Source: an uncultured Planctomycetaceae bacterium (GTDB lineage: Bacteria; Planctomycetota; Planctomycetia; Planctomycetales; Planctomycetaceae). Taken from it: a stretch of DNA of 64,000 nucleotides. Location of the stretch: positions 186,001 through 250,000 of the forward strand of contig CALSLT010000004.1 of NCBI GenBank assembly GCA_943787265.1, read 5' to 3'. A program made the position numbers and the translations under genes. This document shows, in pieces, positions 18,021 to 26,679 of this stretch (position 1 is its first letter; every line of letters begins with the position of its first letter). The notes under the pieces are model-generated. The model was not told the DNA's origin. It saw only the letters and a program-made list of their open reading frames with translations, and searched no databases.

Positions 18021-18229
18021 AATTAATGCGGCGTTTCCGCGAACCATACAATCCGCAATCCCTTATCTGATAGCACCTTACAACAAACTCTAAAATCGCA
18101 TCAGTTCGGGCCAATATTTCGACGTGGCCAGCGAACTACTCTTCAGAACTTTGATCTACATCGAGCGATGCTCGTTCAACAAGACCTGCCATCTGACAAA
18201 TTTAAACCAGTTATCAAGGAGACACAGTC

Positions 18230-19036
18230 ATGGTTTCACTGAAAACCGCAATCGTTGGTGGAGTCAGTGCTTTGGCACTCGGCACACTTGTCCTCGGCAC
18301 AACCTGGCTCAGCTACGTTCGCACAGCGAAGAACGAAGTAGCAAACGCCGTCGAAGAAGCCATTCCAATCGAGTTTCAGCTCAAACGAGCCAAAGACATG
18401 CTCAAAAACGAACTGGAACCCGAAATCAGCAAGATGAAGCACGCCGTCGCCGAATCGCAGGTCGAGGTGGAACATCTGCAAGCAAAGCTTGAAGACAAGC
18501 AGGAAACGGTAACTCAGCGTCGAGCTGAAATCATGGCGAGAAACGAGCAACTGAAATCTCAGAAAACGACCTTCCTCGTGAACGATGTCAGCTACACAAA
18601 GGCTGAGTTGGAAGAAGATCTCGGAAAGCGATTCGATCGATTCAAGACACTCGAGCAGACATTCAAATCTGAAGCGAAAGTGATTCAGGCGAAGCAGAAA
18701 GCCGTCGAGGCAAATGAGAGCAAAGTTGAGAAACTGCTCGCCGCTCGCGAAGAACTTCGTCTTCAGATCGAAGAACTGGAAGCACGCGTCAGTGCTTTGG
18801 AAGCGACGGAGACAATTACTGAATCAGAGTTTGATGATTCGAAGCTTTCGAATGTTAAAGAGCTGTTGGACAAGCTCGATGCGAAGGTCGATGTTCGTGA
18901 GCGGGAACTTTCGCTCGAAGGCAAGGAAACTGACCTGATTCCGGTCGAAACCGAAGAGTCGCCAAAGAACGTCGTCGAATCAGTGGATGCGTACTTCGGA
19001 AACGAAGCACCGTTCGAAGACACCGCTTCGAACTAA
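18230..19036 (+). CDS. Membrane-anchored coiled-coil protein
   Basis: 268 residues. An N-terminal membrane span (about 8-28, AIVGGVSALALGTLVLGTTW) is followed by long charged helices predicted as coiled coil (about 45-115 and 125-195; for example KLEDKQETVTQRRAEI and REELRLQIEELEARVSAL). The tail is acidic. AAGGAGA lies 9 bases before the ATG. It is not a recognised enzyme; the layout resembles PspA-like or scaffold coiled-coil proteins but has no diagnostic motif. It is the first gene of a co-directional group with an FHA protein, a kinase, a membrane protein and an ECF sigma factor, so a scaffold or sensor role is plausible (inference). Confidence 0.85.
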   Translation: MVSLKTAIVGGVSALALGTLVLGTTWLSYVRTAKNEVANAVEEAIPIEFQLKRAKDMLKNELEPEISKMKHAVAESQVEVEHLQAKLEDKQETVTQRRAEIMARNEQLKSQKTTFLVNDVSYTKAELEEDLGKRFDRFKTLEQTFKSEAKVIQAKQKAVEANESKVEKLLAAREELRLQIEELEARVSALEATETITESEFDDSKLSNVKELLDKLDAKVDVRERELSLEGKETDLIPVETEESPKNVVESVDAYFGNEAPFEDTASN

Positions 19037-19153
19037 CGCTGAGTCTTCTGATTCTCTGACTGGTGAAGAGTGGGTTGCTCATACGGATCGGCAGGCTGCA
19101 TGAAGCAGACTGCCGGTCCGCTTCGGACGTTCCTTGACGAGAGACGAGACATC

Positions 19154-19831
19154 ATGATCAGCTCGTTCTTCAGTCTGGCATCCAAATCCGTTTCGACGGA
19201 TAGTCAGGCAACTACTGACCGATATGTTGCCTGGATCGATGGTGTCGGAGCGTGGCTGATTCTGACTGGTTCTTCCATTTCACTGGGGCGAGTCAACGGC
19301 AACGTGAGCCCTCTGATTAAAACTTCATCGGCCGAGCCGGAAGCCGATCTCGCGTTAGTGGCCAACCTTTCGCGAGATCACGCCAGCATTCAGAGAGTTG
19401 ATGAGAATTACGTATTAAAGCCGAAGTCTTCTGTGCAGATTCAAAACAGATCGATCTCGTACGACACGGTTTTGCCGGACAGTTGCGAGATCACACTCGG
19501 CGATTCTGTGCGGCTTTCGTTTTCGATCCCGACGCCGCTGAGTGCCACGGCAAAGATGACGTTTGCCAGCGATCACCGACCTCGCACTTCGGTTGACGGA
19601 GTGATTCTCATGGCGGAGACATGCCTGCTCGGGCCATCGGTCAGCGGCCATATCTCGTGTCGAAACTGGTCGGAGTCAGTCGTGCTTGTGCAAACGGCAG
19701 CAGGCATCGTTGCGAAGTCAAAACAAGAAATGCAGATCGATAATCGCAGGGCAGAGGCATCAGATGTCGTTTCAAATGGTCAGGTTGTCAGTGGCGAAGA
19801 CTTTCGTTTTCGCCTTGAACCCTTGATCTGA
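19154..19831 (+). CDS. FHA-domain protein
   Basis: 225 residues. An FHA phosphothreonine-binding domain spans about 25-127: GR at 45-46, SRDHA at 73-77 (the conserved S-x-x-H phosphate-contacting block), Q-I-Q-N-R-S around 95-100 and ITLGDSVRLSF at 113-123. The FHA core lacks some consensus Gly/Asn spacing, so affinity is uncertain. The remaining 95 residues are beta-rich and unassigned. The open frame begins at 19070, but the ATG at 19154 starts a normal polypeptide. It is placed 117 bp after the coiled-coil gene and 122 bp before a membrane kinase, whose phosphothreonines are its most likely ligands (inference). Confidence 0.82.
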   Translation: MISSFFSLASKSVSTDSQATTDRYVAWIDGVGAWLILTGSSISLGRVNGNVSPLIKTSSAEPEADLALVANLSRDHASIQRVDENYVLKPKSSVQIQNRSISYDTVLPDSCEITLGDSVRLSFSIPTPLSATAKMTFASDHRPRTSVDGVILMAETCLLGPSVSGHISCRNWSESVVLVQTAAGIVAKSKQEMQIDNRRAEASDVVSNGQVVSGEDFRFRLEPLI

Positions 19832-19953
19832 CAGAAGTCCAAAAACAGGAAGCAGCGTTTGAGGAGTGACCGCCGGGACATCGTCAGCACGAACGCCCGA
19901 CAAAACCAATCCAGTTAATGACTACTTGATTGAAATCCTCACAACGGTAAACC

Positions 19954-21855
19954 ATGAATACAACAATCGACCTCAGACAGGGCCCGCGAAAGGGCGGTGG
20001 TTCGATGAACTTTAGATATGAACCAGAATCAAAGCCGCTTGATGGCTACACGATTAAACGCGCGATCCAGCGAGGTGGATTCGGCGAGGTTTACTACGCG
20101 CTGAGCGACGGCGGCAAAGAGGTGGCTCTAAAACTGCTGCAGTCGAATGCGGACGTCGAACTGCGAGGAATCGCTCAGTGCCTCAACCTGAAGCATTCAA
20201 ACCTGCTGAGCATCTTTGACGTCAAAGAGTCGGCTGCTGGCGAACAGTTCGTCATCATGGAATACGTTGCAGGTCGAACGCTGGGCGAAGTAATCGCCGA
20301 AAAGCCAAGCGGCATCGAACTCGAATATGTCGAAGAGATGTTGAACCAGATCGCCGCCGGAGCCGACTACCTGCATGAACGCGGCATCGTTCATCGTGAC
20401 CTCAAGCCAGCCAACATCTATCTCGAAAACGGCGTCATCAAAATCGGCGATGTCGGACTGGCGAAATTCATTTCCGAAAGTCGCCGAAGTGCTCAAACGC
20501 AAAGCGTCGGCACTGTCTATTACATGGCTCCGGAAATTGCTCACGGTCGCTACGGCAAAGAAGTCGACGTCTACGCAATCGGCGTCATGCTCTACGAGAT
20601 GCTGACCGGGAACGTTCCGTTCGACGGAGAATCGACGGGCGAAATCCTGATGAAGCAACTGTCCGCCGAGCCGGACCTCAGTACGCTTCCGCCAGCCATT
20701 CGCCCCGTTGTCGAAAAAGCTCTGGCGAAAGACCCGGAGAAACGAACACACTCGGCCGCGCAACTCGCTCAGGAATTCTCTGCGGCACTGCATGGCACCG
20801 CCGCGCAGGTTCCGCCACCGATTCCAGAAGCCGTTCACGCGAGTTACCAGGACGAACCAGTGCGTGGTAAACGACTCAACACTGCCGGAGATCGTCAACA
20901 AGCTGAGATGTACGATTCGAAGCAACGGTACTGGCAGGAGAAAACAGAGTGGCTGGAGCGTCCTGGAAACTGGGTCATTCTCGCTGCAGGCTTCGTCTTG
21001 TTGCTGATTCTCGCACCGCTCATCGCAGGCGTCGGAATTCCTCTGGTGCTTCTGGCGAGTCCGCTTTTAATTCTGCTTGCATTTGCTGCCGGGTCATTCG
21101 GGCTTGTGAAGTGGGCACTCAAAACGTTTTCGGGTGACGAGCCAAACGTTAGATATGCCCGAGGCACCAAACTAAACACCGGATACGTGAGATACGAATC
21201 CGCGAACAGCGAGCGGCAACTCGGAATGCTGGACAGAGTCGCCGAATCGACAGGCTCGATGGCCGTTGCGGCGTTTTGTTCAGCGGCGATCGCGTTTGCT
21301 CTGTTTGCAACAAAGACTGCGCTCGACACGCCAACGCAAGCAACGCTCTTCGGAATTGTCACCACGCTTGGAGCATGGGCAGCCATTCTGCCGGCGAAAA
21401 TGTGGGAAGGACGCGGTGGAGACGGATTTGTTCGCCGGATGATGACCTGCTTGCTGGGAGCTGCCGTCGGTGTCGCTGCGTTCGGCGTCGACGATGCTCT
21501 GATGGTCGATCTGCCTGTTCGAAGCGTCATGGACCCGGTTGCGACGCAGATCTCCAATCAGAACTTTCTGCCCGTCTCATTGAGCTTCGGGGACGCGTCG
21601 CGATTGATCGGCTACGTCGTATTCTTTGCGGTGATCATGGTAGTTCGTCGCTGGTGGTTCCACGTCGACTCTTACCGCCCTCATCGCATTCGAGTCACCT
21701 CGGTCTTTTGGACCGCCGCTGCCGCCTGGCTGCTTTCTTTGACGACACACTTTCCGGCCGAGTGGGCCGTTCTCTGGGCAATCGCCATGTCGACGACGGC
21801 ACAACTTGCCGCCGTCTGGGTTCGCCCAGATCAACGCACCGCTCCCAAAGTCTGA
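19954..21855 (+). CDS. Polytopic membrane Ser/Thr kinase
   Basis: 633-residue Hanks-type kinase. The catalytic domain (about 30-280) has the Gly loop RGGFGEVYY, K60 in VALKLL, HRDLKPAN (D149), a GDVGLA activation-segment start (DVG at 166-168 instead of DFG) and MAPE (191-194). Residues 285-335 form a Pro-rich and polar linker. The last 300 residues contain about eight membrane spans, including WVILAAGFVLLLILAPLIAG and RLIGYVVFFAVIMVV, and have no known domain. Such a large membrane part points to sensing within the bilayer. The ATG start is clear, and TTID occurs at residues 3-6. It neighbours the FHA gene and, two genes on, an ECF sigma factor, a common planctomycete pairing. Confidence 0.93.
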   Translation: MNTTIDLRQGPRKGGGSMNFRYEPESKPLDGYTIKRAIQRGGFGEVYYALSDGGKEVALKLLQSNADVELRGIAQCLNLKHSNLLSIFDVKESAAGEQFVIMEYVAGRTLGEVIAEKPSGIELEYVEEMLNQIAAGADYLHERGIVHRDLKPANIYLENGVIKIGDVGLAKFISESRRSAQTQSVGTVYYMAPEIAHGRYGKEVDVYAIGVMLYEMLTGNVPFDGESTGEILMKQLSAEPDLSTLPPAIRPVVEKALAKDPEKRTHSAAQLAQEFSAALHGTAAQVPPPIPEAVHASYQDEPVRGKRLNTAGDRQQAEMYDSKQRYWQEKTEWLERPGNWVILAAGFVLLLILAPLIAGVGIPLVLLASPLLILLAFAAGSFGLVKWALKTFSGDEPNVRYARGTKLNTGYVRYESANSERQLGMLDRVAESTGSMAVAAFCSAAIAFALFATKTALDTPTQATLFGIVTTLGAWAAILPAKMWEGRGGDGFVRRMMTCLLGAAVGVAAFGVDDALMVDLPVRSVMDPVATQISNQNFLPVSLSFGDASRLIGYVVFFAVIMVVRRWWFHVDSYRPHRIRVTSVFWTAAAAWLLSLTTHFPAEWAVLWAIAMSTTAQLAAVWVRPDQRTAPKV

Positions 21856-21926
21856 ATCTGGCCAAACTGTCGCTCAGTGAGGCAACGTCTTTAGCTACCA
21901 ACAACGTAAACGAGTCATTCAATTTA

Positions 21927-21940
21927 ACTCCGATCGGAGT
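21927..21940. promoter_or_regulatory. 14-bp palindrome covering a ribosome-binding site
   Basis: ACTCCGATCGGAGT is a perfect palindrome, and its GGAG (21936-21939) is the Shine-Dalgarno of the next gene, whose ATG is at 21946. It could act as a DNA operator or occlude the ribosome-binding site; chance is not excluded. Confidence 0.4.
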
Positions 21941-21945
21941 CAATT

Positions 21946-22887
21946 ATGAACGCAGCCCCAATTGAGATTTCAGGAAATATGTCATTCATGGGACTAATTG
22001 TGTTCGGTATCGTTGGGCTCGGATGCCTGTTTGTGCTCACGATGATTCTGCGAACCTTCACGGGGCGCACACATCGGGGTCATCAGTCGGGCGAAGCGAG
22101 AAGCCCTGTTTCGCGTCCACGCGGTGTCCTGGGTCCGGTGTTGTTGGGTATCGGCCTGTTGGTTGCGGGCGTGGTGATGGTTGGAGTTCTGACACTTGTG
22201 CCTTACCAAATGAAAGAAAGCCGTGGCCCGGTTTCCGCAAGATATGAACCCAACGATGTTCAGCCTCAGGAGTCCATAACTGCTGCGTCTGTGTCGGAAA
22301 AAATCGCCCATGATGCGTCCGGCGAGGGCTCTAAGTCAGCCAGCGAGTCCTCGGAATCACTTCCGTCCTGGACAAAACAAGAACAGACAATTCTCGCGTC
22401 GGGCGAGGTTCCCACAGTCCTCTTCGTTGAGACAAGCGGCTTGTACTCGACTCAAGAAGAAGCAATGGCCGAAGCCACGAAGCAGGCCATCAGCAAATTC
22501 AGGTCCAGACTCGCCGAAACTTATCGGAAACTTGCTGTTCAGCCCGTTCCTGAAAATGTCTTCCAGGAAGCATCGGTTCAAAAAGTTCATGTCGAAAAGC
22601 GAATGCACAGCTTCGGCACATACGAAGAGCCTATGTACCGGGTTTATCTTGAATACATCGACTCAGCCGCCGCTCGCGAGCCAGTCATTGAAGCCTGGAA
22701 AAGCACATTCTCCAGCAATCGTGCACTGCAGTTCGGAATAGGATTCGGTGCACTGGCAGCGTTGCTTGGAGTCGTCTCCGCAGGACTTCGAGCCTTGTCT
22801 GCCGCAAAAGGAAGCCGCGGTCGCGCCGTCATGACAGCCCTGGCCTTTGCCGGACTGGGTCTCGTTGGTTTACTCTTCGTTGCCTGA
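21946..22887 (+). CDS. Membrane protein of unknown function
   Basis: 313 residues. Two membrane spans lie at the N-terminus (about 14-35 and 60-84), then a polar Ser/Glu-rich stretch (about 100-145). A soluble domain of about 90 residues follows (VPTVLFVETSGLYSTQEEA; repeated helix turns), and two spans near the C-terminus (about 240-262 and 293-312). No enzyme motif is recognised. It starts at ATG behind GGAG. It lies between the kinase and the ECF sigma gene, where anti-sigma or sensor proteins are often found, but it shows no zinc anti-sigma motif, so that role is only a suggestion. Confidence 0.85.
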   Translation: MNAAPIEISGNMSFMGLIVFGIVGLGCLFVLTMILRTFTGRTHRGHQSGEARSPVSRPRGVLGPVLLGIGLLVAGVVMVGVLTLVPYQMKESRGPVSARYEPNDVQPQESITAASVSEKIAHDASGEGSKSASESSESLPSWTKQEQTILASGEVPTVLFVETSGLYSTQEEAMAEATKQAISKFRSRLAETYRKLAVQPVPENVFQEASVQKVHVEKRMHSFGTYEEPMYRVYLEYIDSAAAREPVIEAWKSTFSSNRALQFGIGFGALAALLGVVSAGLRALSAAKGSRGRAVMTALAFAGLGLVGLLFVA

Positions 22888-22933
22888 GGATGACGCCGAA
22901 GACGTTCACGAAGCTCGCCAGGAATCTCCACGC

Positions 22934-23572
22934 GTGAATCAAGCTGACCAGTTAATGCTTCGGCAGGTGCGGGATGGAGATCCCGCGGCATGGCAGCAGT
23001 TCATTGCGCGGTATGAAGGTCGTCTGCTCGCGTTTGCAAACGCTCGTCTGGCTAATAAGAGCTTGAGTGAAGACATCGTCCAGGAAACGTTCGTCGGTTT
23101 CCTGACCAGCCTCCCTAATTACGACGACTCAACGCCCGTCGAATCGTTCCTTTTCGCCATCGCCGCGCACAAGTTGACCGACGTTTTGCGTCGCCAGGGA
23201 CGACGACCAACCGTCCCACTGTTTGCACCGACAGAAGACGACGGCAAGTCTCCAGAACCAGCGGGCAGCGCACGTCGAGCATCAAGTATGATGCGCAGCC
23301 GTGAAGACCGGACAGCGGAGCAGACGGTCGTCGGCCGGTGCCTCTCGGCCCTGGTCGAACAATGGTTAAGCAGCGGCGAGTTCGAGCGACTTCAATGCGT
23401 CGAGCTCCTGTTCGTGCTCGGCTGGCCCAATCGCGACGTGGCCACATTCATGAGCATCTCAGAACAGGCCGTCGCTAATCACAAATACTTTGTCGTTTCA
23501 AAGCTGAAGGCCGCTGCCAAAGAAGCTCGCCTGACTGATGTTTCGCTGCCCGAGCTTGTGGGCGAAGCTTAG
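22934..23572 (+). CDS. ECF-type RNA polymerase sigma factor
   Basis: About 212 residues. Sigma region 2 (about 10-90) contains YEGRLLAFANARL, SEDIVQETFVGFL and FLFAIAAHKLTDVLRRQGR (promoter -10 contacts). Sigma region 4 (about 145-200) contains LQCVELLFVLGWPNRDVA and SEQAVANHKYFVVSKLKAA (-35 contacts). The linker of about 55 residues is longer than usual. The frame opens at 22847, overlapping the previous gene; the GTG at 22934 gives a typical ECF N-terminus (NQADQLMLRQVRDGDPAAW), but the exact start is uncertain. Linkage of ECF factors to Ser/Thr kinases is known in planctomycetes, so phosphorylation-controlled activity is a fair hypothesis. Confidence 0.9.
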   Translation: MNQADQLMLRQVRDGDPAAWQQFIARYEGRLLAFANARLANKSLSEDIVQETFVGFLTSLPNYDDSTPVESFLFAIAAHKLTDVLRRQGRRPTVPLFAPTEDDGKSPEPAGSARRASSMMRSREDRTAEQTVVGRCLSALVEQWLSSGEFERLQCVELLFVLGWPNRDVATFMSISEQAVANHKYFVVSKLKAAAKEARLTDVSLPELVGEA

Positions 23573-23585
23573 TTTCACCAGTCAT

Positions 23586-24848
23586 TCACCGTGCGTACCA
23601 AAGCAGCACGCGGATCAGATCGTCAGTCTTCGCAAGCATGTTGACGCGTCGCCGGAAGCCGCCACTACCGAAGATTGGCGAGTAACCATGATGATGGTCG
23701 GCGATCGTCATGGCTTTGCTGAGGTCTTCAGTGGTCCATATTGATCGCCCATCACTCGCCGCCAGCCACTTCGCGATCCAGCACATTGCCGAAATGACTA
23801 ATGCAAGGCTGCGAAAACCCTCTACCAGTGGGATGTCGTAGTACGCCGGCCCGCAGAAGTGCATCCCCTGCAACTTCACGCTTAAGTACCGAGTGAGAAT
23901 TTCCTCAAATTCGTCAGGGAAATCGCCGAACGGCTGATCCATAGTTTCGAAGGGAACTTCCTGAAAACAGTCCTGAAGGGGAGTCGCGGTGCCTCGTCCC
24001 GATGCGAACTTCGTCGCGGCACGAAACAGCCGCCACCGACCAGCGAGTCCTGCATCAAGATCTGCAACCGTGTCTTTTCTCGCGTAATGAGCAACCAGCA
24101 ACCGGAACTGCATTTGCATCACGCCTGCCGGCTGAGCGGGCTCGGGAATCTCTTCGTTGAGAGCCGCTTCGGAAATAATCTCCAGAAAATCACGCATCCG
24201 CGCGCCGCGGATCAGGTCAAACTGAGCCTGATCAACAAGGCCGACAACGAACAACGCCCGATAAAGACGCTGAACGACTCCCACCTCGTCGTCTTCCGTG
24301 ACGAGTTCGTGCAAAGCGTTGACAAGCTTCAGCGTGTCCGGCCAGTCAAGTTGCTCGTTTTTACTGATCCGTGGGGGAGGAACTTTGTCCGCATTTTCCG
24401 GGACAACGAGCCGCTCGATTTTCTTCAGCTCATCGCGATTTTCAGAAACGGGCTTTCCGAGGTTCGCCACTACGGATGGGCAACTGAATCTCAGACTGAC
24501 TGTGACTTTCTTTCCGGCTGGGTGCAAAGCGTATGGATAGATCCGACACGCCAGTGGTTTCGCAGCCTCGCCAAACTTCGCATGAATTCGACACAACCCG
24601 TCATCGTTCAGGAAAACACATCCGCCATCTGAACCATGAGCCAGTCGCCAACTCTTCTTGAACAGACCACTTCCATGAGGGACAACGACGTCTCCACCGG
24701 GCACACCGTCTTTCGTCGTCCACTTCTGACCGAGAATTCGCTGCCGTTCTTCCTCGGTGATCTCAATGAGGTGCTGCCTGCAACAGCCCGAGCAGTTGTG
24801 ACAACTCCAGTTCTGAATCGTTGGCAGTTGGAGCGGAGGAAGAGACAT
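23586..24848 (-). CDS. YkgJ-family cysteine-cluster protein
   Basis: 420 residues. The N-terminal motif C16-x2-C19-x2-C22-C23 (SCHNCSGCCRQ) plus GGCVFLNDDGLC and PLACRIYPY later is the pattern of the YkgJ/FliB-like metal-binding family, which probably holds a zinc or iron-sulfur centre. Some relatives N-methylate flagellin lysines, but no flagellar gene is nearby and the C-terminal 280 residues are not recognised. It converges on the ECF sigma gene (13 bp apart) and is transcribed in the same direction as the kinase gene upstream, 59 bp away. Confidence 0.85.
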   Translation of the reverse strand: MSLPPLQLPTIQNWSCHNCSGCCRQHLIEITEEERQRILGQKWTTKDGVPGGDVVVPHGSGLFKKSWRLAHGSDGGCVFLNDDGLCRIHAKFGEAAKPLACRIYPYALHPAGKKVTVSLRFSCPSVVANLGKPVSENRDELKKIERLVVPENADKVPPPRISKNEQLDWPDTLKLVNALHELVTEDDEVGVVQRLYRALFVVGLVDQAQFDLIRGARMRDFLEIISEAALNEEIPEPAQPAGVMQMQFRLLVAHYARKDTVADLDAGLAGRWRLFRAATKFASGRGTATPLQDCFQEVPFETMDQPFGDFPDEFEEILTRYLSVKLQGMHFCGPAYYDIPLVEGFRSLALVISAMCWIAKWLAASDGRSIWTTEDLSKAMTIADHHHGYSPIFGSGGFRRRVNMLAKTDDLIRVLLWYAR

Positions 24849-24907
24849 TCACAAAACAATTTCTATAGGCCGGTCAAAATTCCTGCATACGAATCCGAAG
24901 TCGACAT

Positions 24908-26542
24908 TCACAGAAGTGATTGAGGGTTCGGTTCTTTCGATTCTTCTGCGGCAGGCGGTGGTTCGTCCTGAAAGACTACAGCAATGTCCATCAACCCTCG
25001 CACCAATCCATAGGCAGCGCAAAGACCAACAACAACTCTCAGGATCAGGTCGGTTGTCTCTGACCGTTTCTTTTTTCGACGCCGCTTTTTCTGACCGCCT
25101 GGCTTCTGCTGTGTTGCTGGCGACTTTCGAACTTGAACACCAAGGCGGCCCAGCACCGGGTGGAACTCAGCATTGTCGCCCAGTGGTCGAAATGGCTGAT
25201 TCTGAGCTGACTTAACCTGAGCGCTCGGCGGCAGCAGTTTTCGCTCGAGAGCCAGAATCAGCTCGTCAGTCATCATCTTCGAGAGAACCTGCTTGCCGAG
25301 CTTATTCTTGTGCGAGACGTACCACATCTTCCCAGCAGCCTGCGGACCAGATGCAGCTTCGGGAGCACGTTGCGACGGACCAGTGGGTGCCGCTTGATTT
25401 CTTGAACTGGCTGAGGACGTCGGTGCAGGGGCGGCGCTGGGTGACTTCGTCGACGAGGCACCGACAGAATTCGACCACGCACCGTAAGCGACGTATGGGG
25501 TCTTGCTATCGCAGAAGCTCAGAGAGTCGTTGTGCCGTCCGAGCTTAGCCAAATCACGGATCAACTCCGAACAATTCGCGTATCGCTGCTTTGGCTCCGG
25601 AACGAGTGTTCGGTGAATGATCAGGTCCAGTCGCTCGGGAACTTCCGGATTGATCGACTTGGCCGGTTCGTACTTGCCAGACTGCTTGGCTGAGAGAAAC
25701 TCGACGACCGAAGAACCTTTGTAAGGCAGCTCGCCGGTCAGCATGACGTAGAGCATCGCTCCGAGCGAAAAAACATCTGATGCGGGAGTGGCTGTGCGAG
25801 CGTCGTATGATTGCTCGGGGGCCATGTACTCGGGTGTGCCGAGTCCCGTTCCCGTTGCAGTCATCGACATGTCAGCCTGGACAAGCTTGACCAGACCGAA
25901 GTCGGCAACTTTCGCCATACCATCTCGCGAGACCAGAATGTTTGCCGGCTTGATATCTCGATGAACGATTCCGAGGTTGTGGGCGTGTTCCAGAGCAGCT
26001 GCACAAACCAGCGTGATCTGGACAGCATCGCCAACCGGCAGTCGCTTCTTCTGATCAAGAATGTCCTGCAGCGAGGCTCCGTCGATGAACTCCATCGCCG
26101 CGTAATGGTGACCCTTCTCTTCGCCCATCGCATAAATGCGGACGATGTGCGGATGGTCCAACGCAGCGAGCGACTTTGCTTCTCGCAGGAAGCGTTCGAG
26201 CAAAGTCTCGTTGCTGGCAAATTCCTTCGGCAAAAACTTCAGCGCGACGTTGCGACCAAGGTTGGTCTGCTCAGCAAGGAAGACTTCTCCCATGCTGCCT
26301 TCGCCGATTGCCTTCTTGATACGAAAATCACCAAGCTGCCGCTGCTCAGTTTCCGACGTTTTGCGTTTGCGGGACTTCTTCGGCTTATTGTCAAAGACAG
26401 TTGAATCTGGATTCGGCGATCGCTTTTTCCGGGCCTGCAGCGCTTCCATGTCGGGAAGGTCAAGCGTGCTATCACCAGAACCCGGGGCACCTTCGGACTG
26501 AGTGTCGCCGGCGGGCAGTTTGAACTCGGACGAAGACGTCAC
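24908..26542 (-). CDS. Ser/Thr protein kinase with GYF-like domain
   Basis: 544 residues, GTG start. A basic, polar N-tail holds the STLDL (25-29) and DSTVFD (46-51) threonine motifs. The kinase domain (about 72-335) is intact: GEGSMGEVF, K102 in VALKFL, HRDIKPAN (D196), DFG (214-216), GTPEYMAPE (235-243). A Pro/Ser/Ala-rich linker follows. A small domain at about 403-460 (KMWYVSHKNKLGKQVLS, then FRPL) resembles the GYF_2/DUF4339 fold often seen in bacterial membrane proteins. Near the C-terminus there is a Lys/Arg-rich patch and one membrane span (about 505-528), so the kinase is held on the cytoplasmic face (inference). Confidence 0.93.
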   Translation of the reverse strand: MTSSSEFKLPAGDTQSEGAPGSGDSTLDLPDMEALQARKKRSPNPDSTVFDNKPKKSRKRKTSETEQRQLGDFRIKKAIGEGSMGEVFLAEQTNLGRNVALKFLPKEFASNETLLERFLREAKSLAALDHPHIVRIYAMGEEKGHHYAAMEFIDGASLQDILDQKKRLPVGDAVQITLVCAAALEHAHNLGIVHRDIKPANILVSRDGMAKVADFGLVKLVQADMSMTATGTGLGTPEYMAPEQSYDARTATPASDVFSLGAMLYVMLTGELPYKGSSVVEFLSAKQSGKYEPAKSINPEVPERLDLIIHRTLVPEPKQRYANCSELIRDLAKLGRHNDSLSFCDSKTPYVAYGAWSNSVGASSTKSPSAAPAPTSSASSRNQAAPTGPSQRAPEAASGPQAAGKMWYVSHKNKLGKQVLSKMMTDELILALERKLLPPSAQVKSAQNQPFRPLGDNAEFHPVLGRLGVQVRKSPATQQKPGGQKKRRRKKKRSETTDLILRVVVGLCAAYGLVRGLMDIAVVFQDEPPPAAEESKEPNPQSLL

Positions 26543-26574
26543 GAACAGGACTCTCGAAATTTAAGTTGAATTGG

Positions 26575-26602
26575 CGATGGCAGCGGACAGGAGCTGCCAT
26601 CG
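26575..26602. other. Hairpin between aldolase and kinase genes
   Basis: CGATGGCAGC and GCTGCCATCG form a perfect 10-bp stem with an 8-base loop. No T-run follows on the minus strand, so termination between the aldolase gene and the kinase gene is possible but not typical. Confidence 0.4.
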
Positions 26603-26679
26603 TCGCGTCGTTCAATGCGTTGACTTTTTAACCGCCACCGAGAGGAACCTCAACAGGCCAGGCAAGACGATGTCGCGAA

